Source: Paucisalibacillus globulus (GTDB taxonomy: Bacteria > Bacillota > Bacilli > Bacillales > Amphibacillaceae). From it: a stretch of 64,000 nt of DNA. Made by a program: the position numbers and the translations under genes. Below the pieces are notes generated by a model. It did not search any database, was not told where the DNA came from, and saw nothing but the letters and a program-made list of their open reading frames with translations. Within the stretch, counting starts at the first letter, position 1; each line of letters starts with the position of its first letter. Where the stretch lies: the NCBI RefSeq assembly GCF_900184735.1, contig NZ_LT855405.1:1-64000 (forward strand). The letters run 5' to 3'. This document shows, piece after piece, positions 44,590 to 54,477 of this stretch.

Positions 44590-45320
44590 GTGCATGATGC
44601 TTGAGTTTGGGCATATGGTCTCGTTTGGGCACATGCTCCAGAGTTCCGGGCACATGGTGCACTCGTTTGGGCGCATGGGCCAGATTTCCGGGTACATCCT
44701 ACTCGCGTTTGGGCGCATGCTCCAGAGTTCCGGGCGCATGGTGCGCTCGTTTGGGCGCATGCTCTAGAGTTCCGGGCTCATCCTACTCGCGTTTGGGCGC
44801 ATGGGCCAGATTTCCGGGCACATGATGCGCTCATTTGGGAGCATAGTCCAGATTTCTGGGCTCATCCTACTCGCGTTTGGGTGCATGCTCCAGAGTTCCG
44901 GGCTCATCCTGCGCTCGTTTGGGCGCATGTTCCAGATTTCCGGGTACATCCTGCGCTCGTTTGGGCGCATGCTCCAGAGTTCCGGGCTCATCCTGCTCTC
45001 GTTTGGGCGCATGCTCCAGAGTTCCGGGCTCATCCTACTCTCATTTGGGCGTATGGGCCAGATTTCCGGGCACATGGTGCGCTCATTTGGGCGCATAGTC
45101 CAGATTTCCGGGCTCATCCTACTCGCGTTTGGGCGTATGCTCCAGATTTCCGGGCTCATCCTACTCGCGTTTGGGCGTATACTCAAGATTTCCGGGCTCA
45201 TCCTGCTCTCGTTTGGGCGCATAGTCCAGATTTCCGGGCTCATCCTGCGCTCGTTTGGGCACATGTTCCAGTTTTTCAGGCACATCCTACTCCCATTTGG
45301 GCGCATGATCCATACTCACG
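44590..45320. repeat. 42-bp tandem repeat array 3 (about 17 units)
   Basis: About seventeen 42-nt units reading TTTGGGCGCATG, CTCCAGAGTTCCGGG, CTCATCCTGCGCTCG. As 42 is a multiple of three, several frames on both strands stay open. The minus frame repeats a 14-residue unit, MRPNASRMSPEIWS, broken once near 44762 where TGG became TAG. No ribosome site precedes any start, so I treat it as non-coding repeat DNA. GC-rich against its surroundings. It fills the gap between murQ and the ABC operon. Confidence 0.88.
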
Positions 45321-45384
45321 AGCACATCCCCCCACATACTCCACCAAACTATAAAACAACTCCACTATCCCAACAACAATCCCT

Positions 45385-46350
45385 CTACTCTTTCACGCCT
45401 CCCAGGGTCAATCCTTTTACAAAGTGACGTTGGAAGATTAAAAATACAATAATCATTGGTATTGCTGCTATTGCTGCACCACTCATTAGTAGTTTGAAAT
45501 CGGCTAAGTTTGCATCTTGTAAAGTTTTCAAACCAACTGGTAATGTGTAAAGCTTTGCACTGTTTAATACGATAATTGGCCATAGGAATGAGTTCCACAC
45601 GTTCATAAATGTGAATATTCCTAGTGCTGCTAGACCTGGCCTTGCTAGTGGTAGGACAATTTTCCAATATGTTTTCCATTCACTTGCTCCGTCAATTTTG
45701 GCGGCTTCTATTAATTCATCTGGAATGGATAACATAAATTGCCGCATGAGGAATACCCCAAATACCATGGATAGATCTGGTAAGATGAGTGCCCAGTGTG
45801 TATCCATTAATCCTAGATCTCGAATCATAATGAACATTGGAACAAGTGTTACTTGTGAAGGAATCATCATAGTTGAAATGATTAACCAGAAGATGAGATT
45901 CCGTCCTGGAAATCGCTTTTTGGCGAGAACATAGCCTGCCATTGAATCAAGTAACAGGATTCCGATGGTAACAACAATTCCGATATAGAGACTGTTAAAG
46001 AACCACATTCCCATTTGATTTTTCTCGAATAAGTTTTTAAATCCTGAGAAAGTATCCTTTACAATCATGCTCATGACTTCACGATGATAGGCTTCTTGTT
46101 CAGCGTCTCCTGCTTTCTCAGCATCTCTTGCTTTTCCCCAATGCTCCAAGTATTCCGTAATCCCAATCGGATACATTTTTGGTGGGTTGGCATTTACATA
46201 GGAGGTTGGGCGCTCCAATTCTTCATCCTGAAAACTTTTAAGCTGTAAAGATGTACTAAACACCCAATAAAGTGGTAAAAGGGAAATAACAGCTGCTACT
46301 GATAACAACAAGTAAGTAATTAGCTTATTTACTTTAAATCGCTTCTTCAT
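45385..46350 (-). CDS. Carbohydrate ABC transporter permease (MalG-type), system 1
   Basis: 321 residues, six helices, EAA loop LIEAAKIDGASEWKTYWKIV then LPLARPGLA. A long periplasmic loop (residues 35-110) follows helix 1, larger than usual. Last gene of the PIG-L-nagZ-anmK-receptor-permease-permease operon; probably imports wall-derived sugars. Confidence 0.9.
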   Translation of the reverse strand: MKKRFKVNKLITYLLLSVAAVISLLPLYWVFSTSLQLKSFQDEELERPTSYVNANPPKMYPIGITEYLEHWGKARDAEKAGDAEQEAYHREVMSMIVKDTFSGFKNLFEKNQMGMWFFNSLYIGIVVTIGILLLDSMAGYVLAKKRFPGRNLIFWLIISTMMIPSQVTLVPMFIMIRDLGLMDTHWALILPDLSMVFGVFLMRQFMLSIPDELIEAAKIDGASEWKTYWKIVLPLARPGLAALGIFTFMNVWNSFLWPIIVLNSAKLYTLPVGLKTLQDANLADFKLLMSGAAIAAIPMIIVFLIFQRHFVKGLTLGGVKE

Positions 46351-46361
46351 GTATTTCCCTC

Positions 46362-47351
46362 CTATTTATTCCGATTCAAGACTTTGTATTGTAGTACGGA
46401 TATGATGAAAATAATTACGAATAGTACAACAGATTGTGCTGCAGCTAATCCAAATTCAAAGTCTCTAAAACCAGTTTTGTAGATTAAGTGTACTAATGTT
46501 TCCGTTGCATAACCTGGTCCTCCACCAGTCATTAAGATAATCTGTGTAAACACTTGGAAGGATCCAATCGTACTTAGAAGTGTTAAGTATACAGTTGAAG
46601 GTGTTAGCATTGGGATGGTGATTTTAAGCCATTTTTGAAATGCATTGGCACCATCAATCGTAGCCGCTTCATATAGTGAGTCTGAAATAGAACTCATAGA
46701 AGCCATATATAGAATAATTCCAACACCAAATGGAATTAACATTTGCATAATGATAATTGCCCATAAAGCTGAATCCGTCTGACCGAGCCAGTTTATCGGC
46801 TCCATTCCAAACCAACCCATAACATGGTTAAATAAACCAAACTCATAGTTGTACATCCAACGCCAAACCATCGCGATAATTACCATGGATGTAACGGTTG
46901 GTAAATAAAATGCTGCTCGGAAAAAGTTCTGAGCAAACCTTCCTAATGAATGGATTAATGATGCTGCGATTAATGCCGTGATAACGTTAAAAGGTACGGT
47001 TACTACGGTATAAATCGTTGTATTAAGTAATGCCTGTCTAAATGCTTCACTTTGAAAAACTTTCAGGTAATTATCAATTCCAGCAAATGTATTGGCTTCT
47101 ATAATCTGATATTCCTGGAAAGATAATAGAAATGCCCACACTACTGGTATGGCAATAAACAATGTGAATAAAATCAACTTCGGGAGTAAAAAGAGGTATG
47201 CCGCATAGTTTTTACGCATTTGTTTTCCTGTTCTTTTTAAACTCTCTCCAGCATTTTTAAATCGAGCTGATAATTGCAATTTTCTCCCTCCCCGTTGTCT
47301 TTCCTGGGTATGTAATACTTTACTTTCGTCTGAAATGACCGGTATCTTCAT
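46362..47351 (-). CDS. Carbohydrate ABC transporter permease (MalF-type), system 1
   Basis: 329 residues, six helices, EAA loop LYEAATIDGANAFQKWLKIT. It has a 50-residue hydrophilic N-terminus; an internal ATG (MRKNYAAYLF) near residue 45 with AGGA upstream may be the true start. Partner of the following permease. Confidence 0.88.
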   Translation of the reverse strand: MKIPVISDESKVLHTQERQRGGRKLQLSARFKNAGESLKRTGKQMRKNYAAYLFLLPKLILFTLFIAIPVVWAFLLSFQEYQIIEANTFAGIDNYLKVFQSEAFRQALLNTTIYTVVTVPFNVITALIAASLIHSLGRFAQNFFRAAFYLPTVTSMVIIAMVWRWMYNYEFGLFNHVMGWFGMEPINWLGQTDSALWAIIIMQMLIPFGVGIILYMASMSSISDSLYEAATIDGANAFQKWLKITIPMLTPSTVYLTLLSTIGSFQVFTQIILMTGGGPGYATETLVHLIYKTGFRDFEFGLAAAQSVVLFVIIFIISVLQYKVLNRNK

Positions 47352-47430
47352 TCAACTTTCAGTGTAAAACGTGTTGGAGAGGCGGAACCTTACTTGAAGT
47401 ACCCCATATCCAACACTCAGATTAAAATCC

Positions 47431-47460
47431 GGTAGACTCCGGAACGAGCCGAAGTCTACC
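47431..47460 (-). promoter_or_regulatory. Intercistronic hairpin between receptor and permease, system 1
   Basis: GGTAGACT with CGG pairs with CCG and AGTCTACC around a short loop; then GGATTTTAATC. It could be a partial terminator or mRNA-stabilising stem. Confidence 0.8.
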
Positions 47461-47470
47461 AGACTACTAA

Positions 47471-48829
47471 TTATTCTCCTAGTAATGCTTCAACTTCTGG
47501 TTTGGCTGTTGCCATTGCTTCTTCAGCTGTTTTCTCACCGTTGAATACTAGTTGTAGTTCACGTTGGATGATTTCGTCGATTTTCTTCCATTCTGGATGA
47601 CGAGGAAGCATCACAACTTGTTCTGACATTTCTTGTGCACGAGCCATTTCTGGGTTTTCAGCAAATGGATCCATTTCTGCAGCACTGATACGTGCAGGGA
47701 AGATTCCATAAGACTGAGACATTAAGAATTGCTCATCAGTATCAGAGATAGATTTCATGAACTCTGCTACTACTTCTTTCTTAGCGTCGCTATCTTGTTT
47801 GAACATAGTCCAACCACCAACTCCACCGATTGTCACAGGCTCACCACTTGAACCTGTTGGGTAGTTAGCAACCATGAAGTTAGTTGGGTATGCTGTTTGA
47901 GCAGAAGAAATTGCCCATGTTGCCCATGGCTCCATTGCTACTGTACGTTGTTCTTCACTAGCCCAAGCTTGGAATGTACCACCTACATCAGCACCACCCA
48001 TGGATACTGGAGCTGCTTCATGTTTTAGTTTGATATCTGCTAATGCTTGAATAGCTTCAATTGCTTCAGGTGAATCGAATGTGAACTCTGTTAGATCGTC
48101 ACTTAATGGCTGACCACCATTCATGTAGAAGAACGGCCATGCTTCATAATATCCAGGTAGGATATAAGTAGAGAATCCATATACATCAATTTCTCCATCG
48201 CCATCACGATCAAATGTTAATTTCTCTGCCGCTTCAACAAACTCATCCCAAGTCCATTCGCCATTTTCAGGTACTGTTGCACCAGCTTCTTCAAATAGGT
48301 CTAAGTTTAATAGCATAGAGTGAACCGTAATAGAGTTTGGAATACCGTATAGTTTGTCATTATACGTATAAGCATCTAATGCATTCTCATAGAAATCACC
48401 AAGTTCTTCTTCTGTGAAGAAATCATTTAGAGGCTCAATAACACCTTGGTCGATGTGATCAATACTTACTGCACTACCACTAATGTCTACTGGTGCGATA
48501 TCCGGCCAAGATTGACCTGCAATGTTTACACCTAATTTGTCAGGCATTTCAGCCCAAGGTACTTGAACTAATTCAATTTCTACTCCTGGATGATCCTTTT
48601 CAAATTCCTCAATTTTTTCTTCTAACCAGAAGTATTGGTTACCTTTACCTTCTTCACCAGAAGTGTCCCCTTCTTTTGCCCAACGAGGACCATCCCAGAT
48701 TGTGATCTTACCAGTCCATTCGCCATCTTCCCCTGTTTCACCGTCTGAATCGTCACCACATGCGCTAAGTACTAGTACAAAGCTGATTGCAAGTAGCATC
48801 ATGACAAATAACTTCATTTTTCCTTTCAT
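47471..48829 (-). CDS. Sugar ABC transporter substrate-binding lipoprotein, system 1
   Basis: 452 residues. Lipobox VLSACG, then a family 1 receptor (GKITIWDGPRWAKEGD, EFEKDHPGVEIELVQVPWAE, KLYGIPNSITVHSML). In this operon the ligand is likely a muropeptide-derived sugar such as GlcNAc-MurNAc. That is inferred from neighbours (anmK, nagZ upstream; permeases downstream). Confidence 0.9.
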   Translation of the reverse strand: MKGKMKLFVMMLLAISFVLVLSACGDDSDGETGEDGEWTGKITIWDGPRWAKEGDTSGEEGKGNQYFWLEEKIEEFEKDHPGVEIELVQVPWAEMPDKLGVNIAGQSWPDIAPVDISGSAVSIDHIDQGVIEPLNDFFTEEELGDFYENALDAYTYNDKLYGIPNSITVHSMLLNLDLFEEAGATVPENGEWTWDEFVEAAEKLTFDRDGDGEIDVYGFSTYILPGYYEAWPFFYMNGGQPLSDDLTEFTFDSPEAIEAIQALADIKLKHEAAPVSMGGADVGGTFQAWASEEQRTVAMEPWATWAISSAQTAYPTNFMVANYPTGSSGEPVTIGGVGGWTMFKQDSDAKKEVVAEFMKSISDTDEQFLMSQSYGIFPARISAAEMDPFAENPEMARAQEMSEQVVMLPRHPEWKKIDEIIQRELQLVFNGEKTAEEAMATAKPEVEALLGE

Positions 48830-48893
48830 GATTAACTTCCCCCTAACTATTTTTTGAGATAATAAGTAAAAACTAATGTATGAATGCTAAAAG

Positions 48894-50099
48894 TCATTTC
48901 ACCTCCTTAACGTTTCCCCAAGCTACTTTGCCCATCATGACTTTCCGTTTAGCTCCTGTAGCTGGTGGAAAATTATTCGTTCTTTTATTCAAATACTGAT
49001 ACCCCAGTAACGCAAAGACCATTGCTTCTTTGGCATCAGCAGGCATACCAATCTCATCCATCTTACGGAGCCTGACATCGGTCGGTAAACCGCTTTCAAT
49101 TTCTTTCATTAGTGATGGATTGTAACATCCTCCACCACTTATAAATACTTCTTGAATTGATGCTGACGGTAAATGAGCCTTTATTTGATCGGTTAATGTT
49201 ATAGCCGTTAACTTAGTCACCGTTGCCATTCTATCTGGTAAACTTATCGAAAGTTTATCTGCAGTATCCCAAAGCTTACTTGCGTAGTCCTCACCAAAAA
49301 GCTCTCTCCCAGTTGATTTAGGTGGTGCTAGTGCATAATACGGTTCATTTAATAGATCTTCTAACCAATCGTCGATCACCTTGCCACTAGCTGCGATTGC
49401 ACCGTCCTTGTCATAACTATGTTTTCCATTTGTAATTCTATTTGCGAAGTAATCCATAATCATGTTTCCAGGACCAGTGTCATAAGCCTTAACCTGATTC
49501 TCTTCCCCATTTGCTGGTAAGATGGTTAGATTCGTAATTCCGCCAATATTAACTAGTACTCTACCTATCTCTTTATCACGGAAAAGTAGATAATCAGCGT
49601 AAGGAACAAGTGGTGCCCCTTGGCCACCAACAGCCATATCTCTAGTTCGGAAATCGCCAACAGTTGTAATTCTTGTCTGTTCCGCAATCGTACTAATATC
49701 GCCAATTTGCAGAGTTGATGTTATATGATGACCACCAATCGTTATTGCTTCCGGTTGATGGAATATCGTTTGACCATGTGAACTAATGAAGGCTATTTCC
49801 TCTGGACGTAGACCTGCATCTTTAATCACTGTCAATGCTGCATCCCCATATAATCTTCCAAGCAACATATTCATGCTTGAAATCATTTGTATGGTTGCTT
49901 GATTAGGATCACATAGTGCTAATATTGCCTGCTTCACCTCATCCGAGTAAGAAATGGAATCGAAATGTTTCAATTCCAATTGGACGTTCTCCTTCTCTTC
50001 AGAAATCTTCACTACAGCAACATCAATTCCATCTAAGGAAGTTCCTGACATGATACCGACCGCATAACAAAAACCATTCTTTAACAACTTGGTCACCAT
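48894..50099 (-). CDS. anmK: Anhydro-N-acetylmuramic acid kinase AnmK
   Basis: 401 residues. Signature GIMSGTSLDGIDVAVV, then SSHGQTIFHQP, GDFRTRDMAVGGQGAPLVPY and YDTGPGNMIMDYF. Opens 1,6-anhydroMurNAc and phosphorylates it to MurNAc-6-phosphate, feeding MurQ. Its presence means anhydro-muropeptides, the products of lytic transglycosylases, are salvaged. Start among ATG 50099, a following GTG or TTG is uncertain. Confidence 0.94.
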   Translation of the reverse strand: MVTKLLKNGFCYAVGIMSGTSLDGIDVAVVKISEEKENVQLELKHFDSISYSDEVKQAILALCDPNQATIQMISSMNMLLGRLYGDAALTVIKDAGLRPEEIAFISSHGQTIFHQPEAITIGGHHITSTLQIGDISTIAEQTRITTVGDFRTRDMAVGGQGAPLVPYADYLLFRDKEIGRVLVNIGGITNLTILPANGEENQVKAYDTGPGNMIMDYFANRITNGKHSYDKDGAIAASGKVIDDWLEDLLNEPYYALAPPKSTGRELFGEDYASKLWDTADKLSISLPDRMATVTKLTAITLTDQIKAHLPSASIQEVFISGGGCYNPSLMKEIESGLPTDVRLRKMDEIGMPADAKEAMVFALLGYQYLNKRTNNFPPATGAKRKVMMGKVAWGNVKEVK

Positions 50100-50105
50100 C
50101 CCTTC

Positions 50106-51698
50106 TTATTGTGGAAGTGTAACTGGTAATCTCCCTTTAACTTTCACTCTTCCAAATATCGCTTCTACAGCCGCTTGTAATGCTGGTGCTGTAAATTCAT
50201 AGGTTGCAAGATAGCCTGGCACTTCTGGTAAATACGCAATATCATATGGACTTCTTGTTGCGATAACAATTACTTGTGGGTTTGCCTGATAGAGTTCTTC
50301 TACCATTTTTGCTTGTTGATCACCCGGTTTAACGGATAATGTTCCAACAATCACTGCTTTATAATCTTTTGCAAGCACTGATACACTCGCTATTTCAGAC
50401 GCGGTTGGCGGGTTTGATAGTTCAAATACCTCTGTATTGTCATGCAAACGTTGAACGGTTTCACCTAAAGAAAAGGTGGCATAACGTTTATCTTCCACTT
50501 GCATGGCATAGTTATTCTTTGGATAAACAACTAATACACGGTCTGATTCCTCCACAGCTAATGGAAGGATAGAGTCATTTTTCACAACGGTAATTCCTTG
50601 TTTGTAAATTTCATAAGCTTCCACCTCATGAAGCTTAGAACCTACAACACTAGCAACAACTGGCTCTGAATCTAGCGGAATATCATTCCAATCTAAGTAG
50701 TTTTCTTTCAGTACCATAACACGCTGATAAGCATCATTTATCGTATCCTCTGAAATTTCACCAGACAACAGCGATTCTTTTACGTAACTAATCGCCTCAT
50801 ATTGTCTGGATTGAAGATGGGAAATCATAATTAAATCTACGCCGGCCTTTAGTGCCTCCACTGCCCCTTCTGCCGTTCCAATTCCTTCTGATATCGCATT
50901 CATTTCCATACAGTCAGTCGTCACAACGCCATTGTACCCAATTTCCTCGCGTAGTAATCCCGTGATGACCTTCTTGGACAATGTCGCTGGTACATTTTCC
51001 TCTGTTTCAATTGCAGGAAAATAGACATGTGCTGACATAATCGTGTCTGCACCTTGTTCAATGACATCAATGAATGGTTTTAACTCAATCTCTTTCAATC
51101 GGTCCATATCATGGGCAATGGTTGGTAGATCCAAATGGGAATCTACATTTGTATCTCCATGTCCGGGGAAGTGTTTTAATGTCGTAATCACCCCAGCATC
51201 CTGCATCCCTTTCACAGCCTGCTTACCAAATTCCGAAACTACCGAAGCAGATTCTCCGTAAGAACGAACACCTATTACTGGATTGTCCGGATTATTATTA
51301 ACGTCTAGTACTGGAGCCAAATTCCAATTTACGCCTAACGCTTTTAATTCACGCCCAGTAAGAAGTCCTGTAATATAGGCATTTTCACTTCTACCAGTTG
51401 CTCCCAGTAACATAGAACCAGGAAAAATAGTTGCACCTTCTCCTAGCCTACGAACAACTCCATTTTCTTGGTCAATACAGATTAATAATGGTTTTTCATG
51501 TCCGGCATTTTTTGCTTCTCGCTGTAATTCCGTTGTTAGAGCAAGAACCTCTTCTGGTGTTCCAATGTTTCTAGCAAATAAAATAACCCCACCAACATGA
51601 TGTTCTCGAATTAGTTTTTTAATCTCCGGTGTCGCTTTCTTTCCTTTAAATCCGAACACCATCAACTGTCCTATTTTCTGTTCTATTGTTTTATCCAT
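50106..51698 (-). CDS. nagZ: Beta-N-acetylglucosaminidase NagZ (GH3), cytoplasmic type
   Basis: 530 residues. GH3 dyad KHFPGHGDTNVDSH (His) and nucleophile VVTTDCMEMNA (Asp), followed by a second domain of about 180 residues. Removes GlcNAc from GlcNAc-MurNAc or its anhydro form. The B. subtilis enzyme is secreted; this one starts MDKTIEQKIGQLMVFGFKGK with no signal peptide, so it acts inside the cell. GGAG lies eight bases before the ATG at 51698. Between PIG-L and anmK in one operon. Confidence 0.93.
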   Translation of the reverse strand: MDKTIEQKIGQLMVFGFKGKKATPEIKKLIREHHVGGVILFARNIGTPEEVLALTTELQREAKNAGHEKPLLICIDQENGVVRRLGEGATIFPGSMLLGATGRSENAYITGLLTGRELKALGVNWNLAPVLDVNNNPDNPVIGVRSYGESASVVSEFGKQAVKGMQDAGVITTLKHFPGHGDTNVDSHLDLPTIAHDMDRLKEIELKPFIDVIEQGADTIMSAHVYFPAIETEENVPATLSKKVITGLLREEIGYNGVVTTDCMEMNAISEGIGTAEGAVEALKAGVDLIMISHLQSRQYEAISYVKESLLSGEISEDTINDAYQRVMVLKENYLDWNDIPLDSEPVVASVVGSKLHEVEAYEIYKQGITVVKNDSILPLAVEESDRVLVVYPKNNYAMQVEDKRYATFSLGETVQRLHDNTEVFELSNPPTASEIASVSVLAKDYKAVIVGTLSVKPGDQQAKMVEELYQANPQVIVIATRSPYDIAYLPEVPGYLATYEFTAPALQAAVEAIFGRVKVKGRLPVTLPQ

Positions 51699-51718
51699 AT
51701 GTATCACTCCATGTTTAT

Positions 51719-52438
51719 CTATAATTCAAATCCAGGAATAGATTTTCCTTTTCTTGTATTCATTCCCACTGGGAATTTTAATGTCTGAGCATATGTTGTT
51801 CTGGCCACACATCCCCTTACCGTGCCAAGTGCTTTATAATAGTCATAGTAGCGAAAATCACTAGAATTCATAATGAACCAATATTGGGATAATGCTTCTA
51901 AATAGGTATCGAATTCTTCCGATACATCTACAAAGATATCGGGTACATACCCTTCCATGTCCTCCCAGTTTTCACTATGAAACATTCTAGTAAGAGAGTG
52001 TGGAGCTAACCCATCTATATCAAATCCAGGGAGGGCCGCTTTTAACCATGCTGCCTGAACAATTCTAGGGCAAAGTGCATGATCCGGATGCATACTGTTC
52101 TCCCAATGCGTAATGACAATGTTTGGTTTTAGTTCTCTGAAAATCTTTGCAACTCTCGTTACAGTTTCCTCATCCTCTTTTAATTCGGCATCCTTGTAAT
52201 CTAGTGTTATACTTTTTCCACCTAAAATAGCAGCAGCCTTTTCCGCTTCTTTGATCTTCTGTTCTCGATATTTATTAGGATGTATGTGAGGTGGATTTCC
52301 TTTTTCACCTGCAGTTAAATGTAGAAATGTTACTTCATGACCAGCCTTCGCATATTTATGAGCAATTGCACCTGCTTGGATTTCCCCATCTCCACAATGT
52401 GCTCCAACTACCATTACATGATGTTTCTTTTCGTTCAT
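51719..52438 (-). CDS. PIG-L family deacetylase with a variant metal motif
   Basis: 239 residues. Fold and second motif HPDH are PIG-L/LmbE, but the first motif reads AHCGDGE instead of AHPDDE. Members deacetylate GlcNAc-containing substrates with zinc. First gene of the salvage operon, so the substrate may be a wall-derived amino sugar. Activity with the variant motif is uncertain. Confidence 0.82.
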   Translation of the reverse strand: MNEKKHHVMVVGAHCGDGEIQAGAIAHKYAKAGHEVTFLHLTAGEKGNPPHIHPNKYREQKIKEAEKAAAILGGKSITLDYKDAELKEDEETVTRVAKIFRELKPNIVITHWENSMHPDHALCPRIVQAAWLKAALPGFDIDGLAPHSLTRMFHSENWEDMEGYVPDIFVDVSEEFDTYLEALSQYWFIMNSSDFRYYDYYKALGTVRGCVARTTYAQTLKFPVGMNTRKGKSIPGFEL

Positions 52439-52579
52439 CTGTCACACCTCACCTTTTGATTTCTATATCTTATAAATCTTTGATATCGCTTACATTTTAC
52501 TATTAAAAATAAGAAATTATCCGTAATTCAGAAAACTCCTTTGAGAATACTAATATTTTTTCACTCATAATTCACTATT

Positions 52580-52618
52580 ATTATACATGAATATAATGTA
52601 ATTGAAATACTAATTCAC
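52580..52618 (-). promoter_or_regulatory. Promoter and MurR-like operator of the PIG-L operon
   Basis: Minus strand: -10 TATAAT (52585-52580), 16-base spacer, weak -35 TTTCAA inside GTGAATTAGTATTTCAA (52602-52618). This 17-mer matches the perfect palindrome at 62089 at 14 of 17 positions. Region 52439-52782 also holds the divergent SpoIID gene promoter. Confidence 0.45.
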
Positions 52619-52782
52619 AATTTTTTATAAAAAATTGTTTTCTTATTTCAACAAAATACACCAATTTACCTATTTGATTCATAAAAAGGTAATATCTACC
52701 TACAAGAAATTAGCAGGGTTATTTGAGTATTTGTTGAATAGTAATTATATATAGTACTTTATAAAAAACGGAGGTGTTCGTT

Positions 52783-54324
52783 ATGTCGAAGGGAATAAAG
52801 AAAATACTTCTAGTGAGTTTACTAGCATTTCTCACCTTGCTTACACAAGCGATTATTACTCATGCCGAAAGTGAGACACAATTGATTCGTATTGGTGTTG
52901 TTCCTTCCAGTGACTCTGTAAGTATTGGAAGTGATGAGGATTTTACAATCACAAATAAGGATACTGGGGAAATCATTTACAGCGGGGAAGCCGAAGTAGT
53001 TTCAGTAGAATTATCCTCATCGTCCACTGTTGAAACCAACTATCGTCTTCAAACAGCCTGGACTTCTGATGAGGCTAATATGCTAGATTGGATGACTAGA
53101 GCTGAAGCAGCAGGTTATGAGACTTACATTGAAGACTATAATGGTGGTTGGCGCTTATTAATAGGGAAGTTTCCTCAGGATGCTGGTTGGGGAGAGCGAG
53201 AAGCATTTCGGCAAGAAGTGATTGCATTAGGACTTGCTGGAAATGACTCTTATTGGCGATTAATTACCATTTCTTCTGGTGAATCTGAGATACGGGTAGT
53301 TGCTGACGGATTTGAAGAGATTGTAACTGCAGCTGTCCAAATTAGTTCTGAAAATGGATTAATTAAGATTAATGGTAAGCAATATCGTGGAATCGGGGAA
53401 GTTGGTTTTAATAGTAGTGGTACTCTAGCAGGTATTAATGAATTGCCACTAGAAGAATACTTATATGGAGTTGTACCGTTAGAATTACCACCTGTTCCTT
53501 ATGAAGAACTAGAAGCTCAGAAGTCACAGGCAGTTGCCGCTAGAACGTATGCCATTTCTGGATTAGGAAAACGCAATGCAGATGGATATGACTTATTACC
53601 TACCACTTCTGACCAAGTGTATGGAGGGTATGATGCAGAGCACCCTATCTCTACACAGGCTGTTCAAGAAACAAATGGGGTTGTTGCTACTTATAACGGG
53701 CAGTTAATTAATGCTGTCTATCATTCTACTAGTGGGGGTATTACGGCAAACAATGAGGATGTCTGGTCATCAGGTCCGGTTCCTTATCTACGCTCTGTTC
53801 CTGTTAGTGAAAGAGTCATCTCTGCTGATAAAAAAGAAGGCAGAAATTCTCAACAAATTAATAGAGTACTAGAGTTTGAAAAAGAATGGTCCCGTTATTA
53901 TCGATGGAATCATGAATGGACTAACGAAGAGATGAGTCAAGTAGTTAATGATCACTTTAATGTAGAGGTAAATGAAGTCTATGAAGTAAATGCATTAGAC
54001 TACTCTAATGGTAGAGTGATGGAAATCGAGTTTGTAACAGATAACGGAACCTTCTATGAATACAAAGATCAAATTCGATGGGCTCTAAAGTATGTAAATG
54101 ACAATGGGACACTGAGTGTTTTACGAAGTACATTCTTCCAGATTGAGCCTATCATCGATGAAGAAACAGATACTGTCACCGGGTTTTCGGCAGAAGGTGG
54201 TGGCTGGGGACACGGTGTAGGAATGTCCCAGGTAGGTGCAATGGGAATGGCAGTTTATGGGTATTCGTATGAAGAGATATTGAAACACTTTTATACAGGA
54301 ATTGAATTAGAGGAACGTTATTAA
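52783..54324 (+). CDS. SpoIID/LytB domain protein (probable lytic transglycosylase)
   Basis: 513 residues. Signal peptide (KKILLVSLLAFLTLLTQAII, cleavage near THAES), an SPOR-like N-terminal segment, then the SpoIID domain with the catalytic-Glu motif GVVPLELP, QKSQAVAARTYA and HSTSGG, ending WGHGVGMSQVGAMGMA. SpoIID cuts denuded glycan to leave anhydroMurNAc; LytB-type relatives modulate amidases. Divergent from the salvage operon that encodes AnmK, so it may supply its substrate. GGAGG lies eight bases before the ATG. Confidence 0.88.
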   Translation: MSKGIKKILLVSLLAFLTLLTQAIITHAESETQLIRIGVVPSSDSVSIGSDEDFTITNKDTGEIIYSGEAEVVSVELSSSSTVETNYRLQTAWTSDEANMLDWMTRAEAAGYETYIEDYNGGWRLLIGKFPQDAGWGEREAFRQEVIALGLAGNDSYWRLITISSGESEIRVVADGFEEIVTAAVQISSENGLIKINGKQYRGIGEVGFNSSGTLAGINELPLEEYLYGVVPLELPPVPYEELEAQKSQAVAARTYAISGLGKRNADGYDLLPTTSDQVYGGYDAEHPISTQAVQETNGVVATYNGQLINAVYHSTSGGITANNEDVWSSGPVPYLRSVPVSERVISADKKEGRNSQQINRVLEFEKEWSRYYRWNHEWTNEEMSQVVNDHFNVEVNEVYEVNALDYSNGRVMEIEFVTDNGTFYEYKDQIRWALKYVNDNGTLSVLRSTFFQIEPIIDEETDTVTGFSAEGGGWGHGVGMSQVGAMGMAVYGYSYEEILKHFYTGIELEERY

Positions 54325-54334
54325 CAATAAATTT

Positions 54335-54368
54335 GGAGGGCCAGTATTAAACTGGCCCTTCCTTGATT
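54335..54368 (+). terminator. Terminator of the SpoIID/LytB gene
   Basis: GGAGGGCCAGT, loop, ACTGGCCCTTCC, then TTGATTATT. Confidence 0.85.
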
Positions 54369-54413
54369 ATTCACCTAGAATAATTCCCATTCTACCTCAA
54401 AACATGTGAACAA

Positions 54414-54472
54414 AAAATATCCTGACATAATATCCCATTGCCTTTAGCAATTAGATCCTCCTGTCAGGATAT
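54414..54472 (-). terminator. Terminator of the NamZ-MurQ2-MurK-MurR2 operon
   Basis: TATCCTGACA pairs with TGTCAGGATA and is followed by TTTTTTG on the minus strand, after murR2. Confidence 0.88.
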
Positions 54473-54477
54473 ACTTG

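Noticed and set aside
44515-45427. Long open frames on both strands made of 14-residue repeats
   Set aside because: They follow from a 42-bp repeat without stops. No ribosome sites, one in-frame stop, and frames open on both strands equally.
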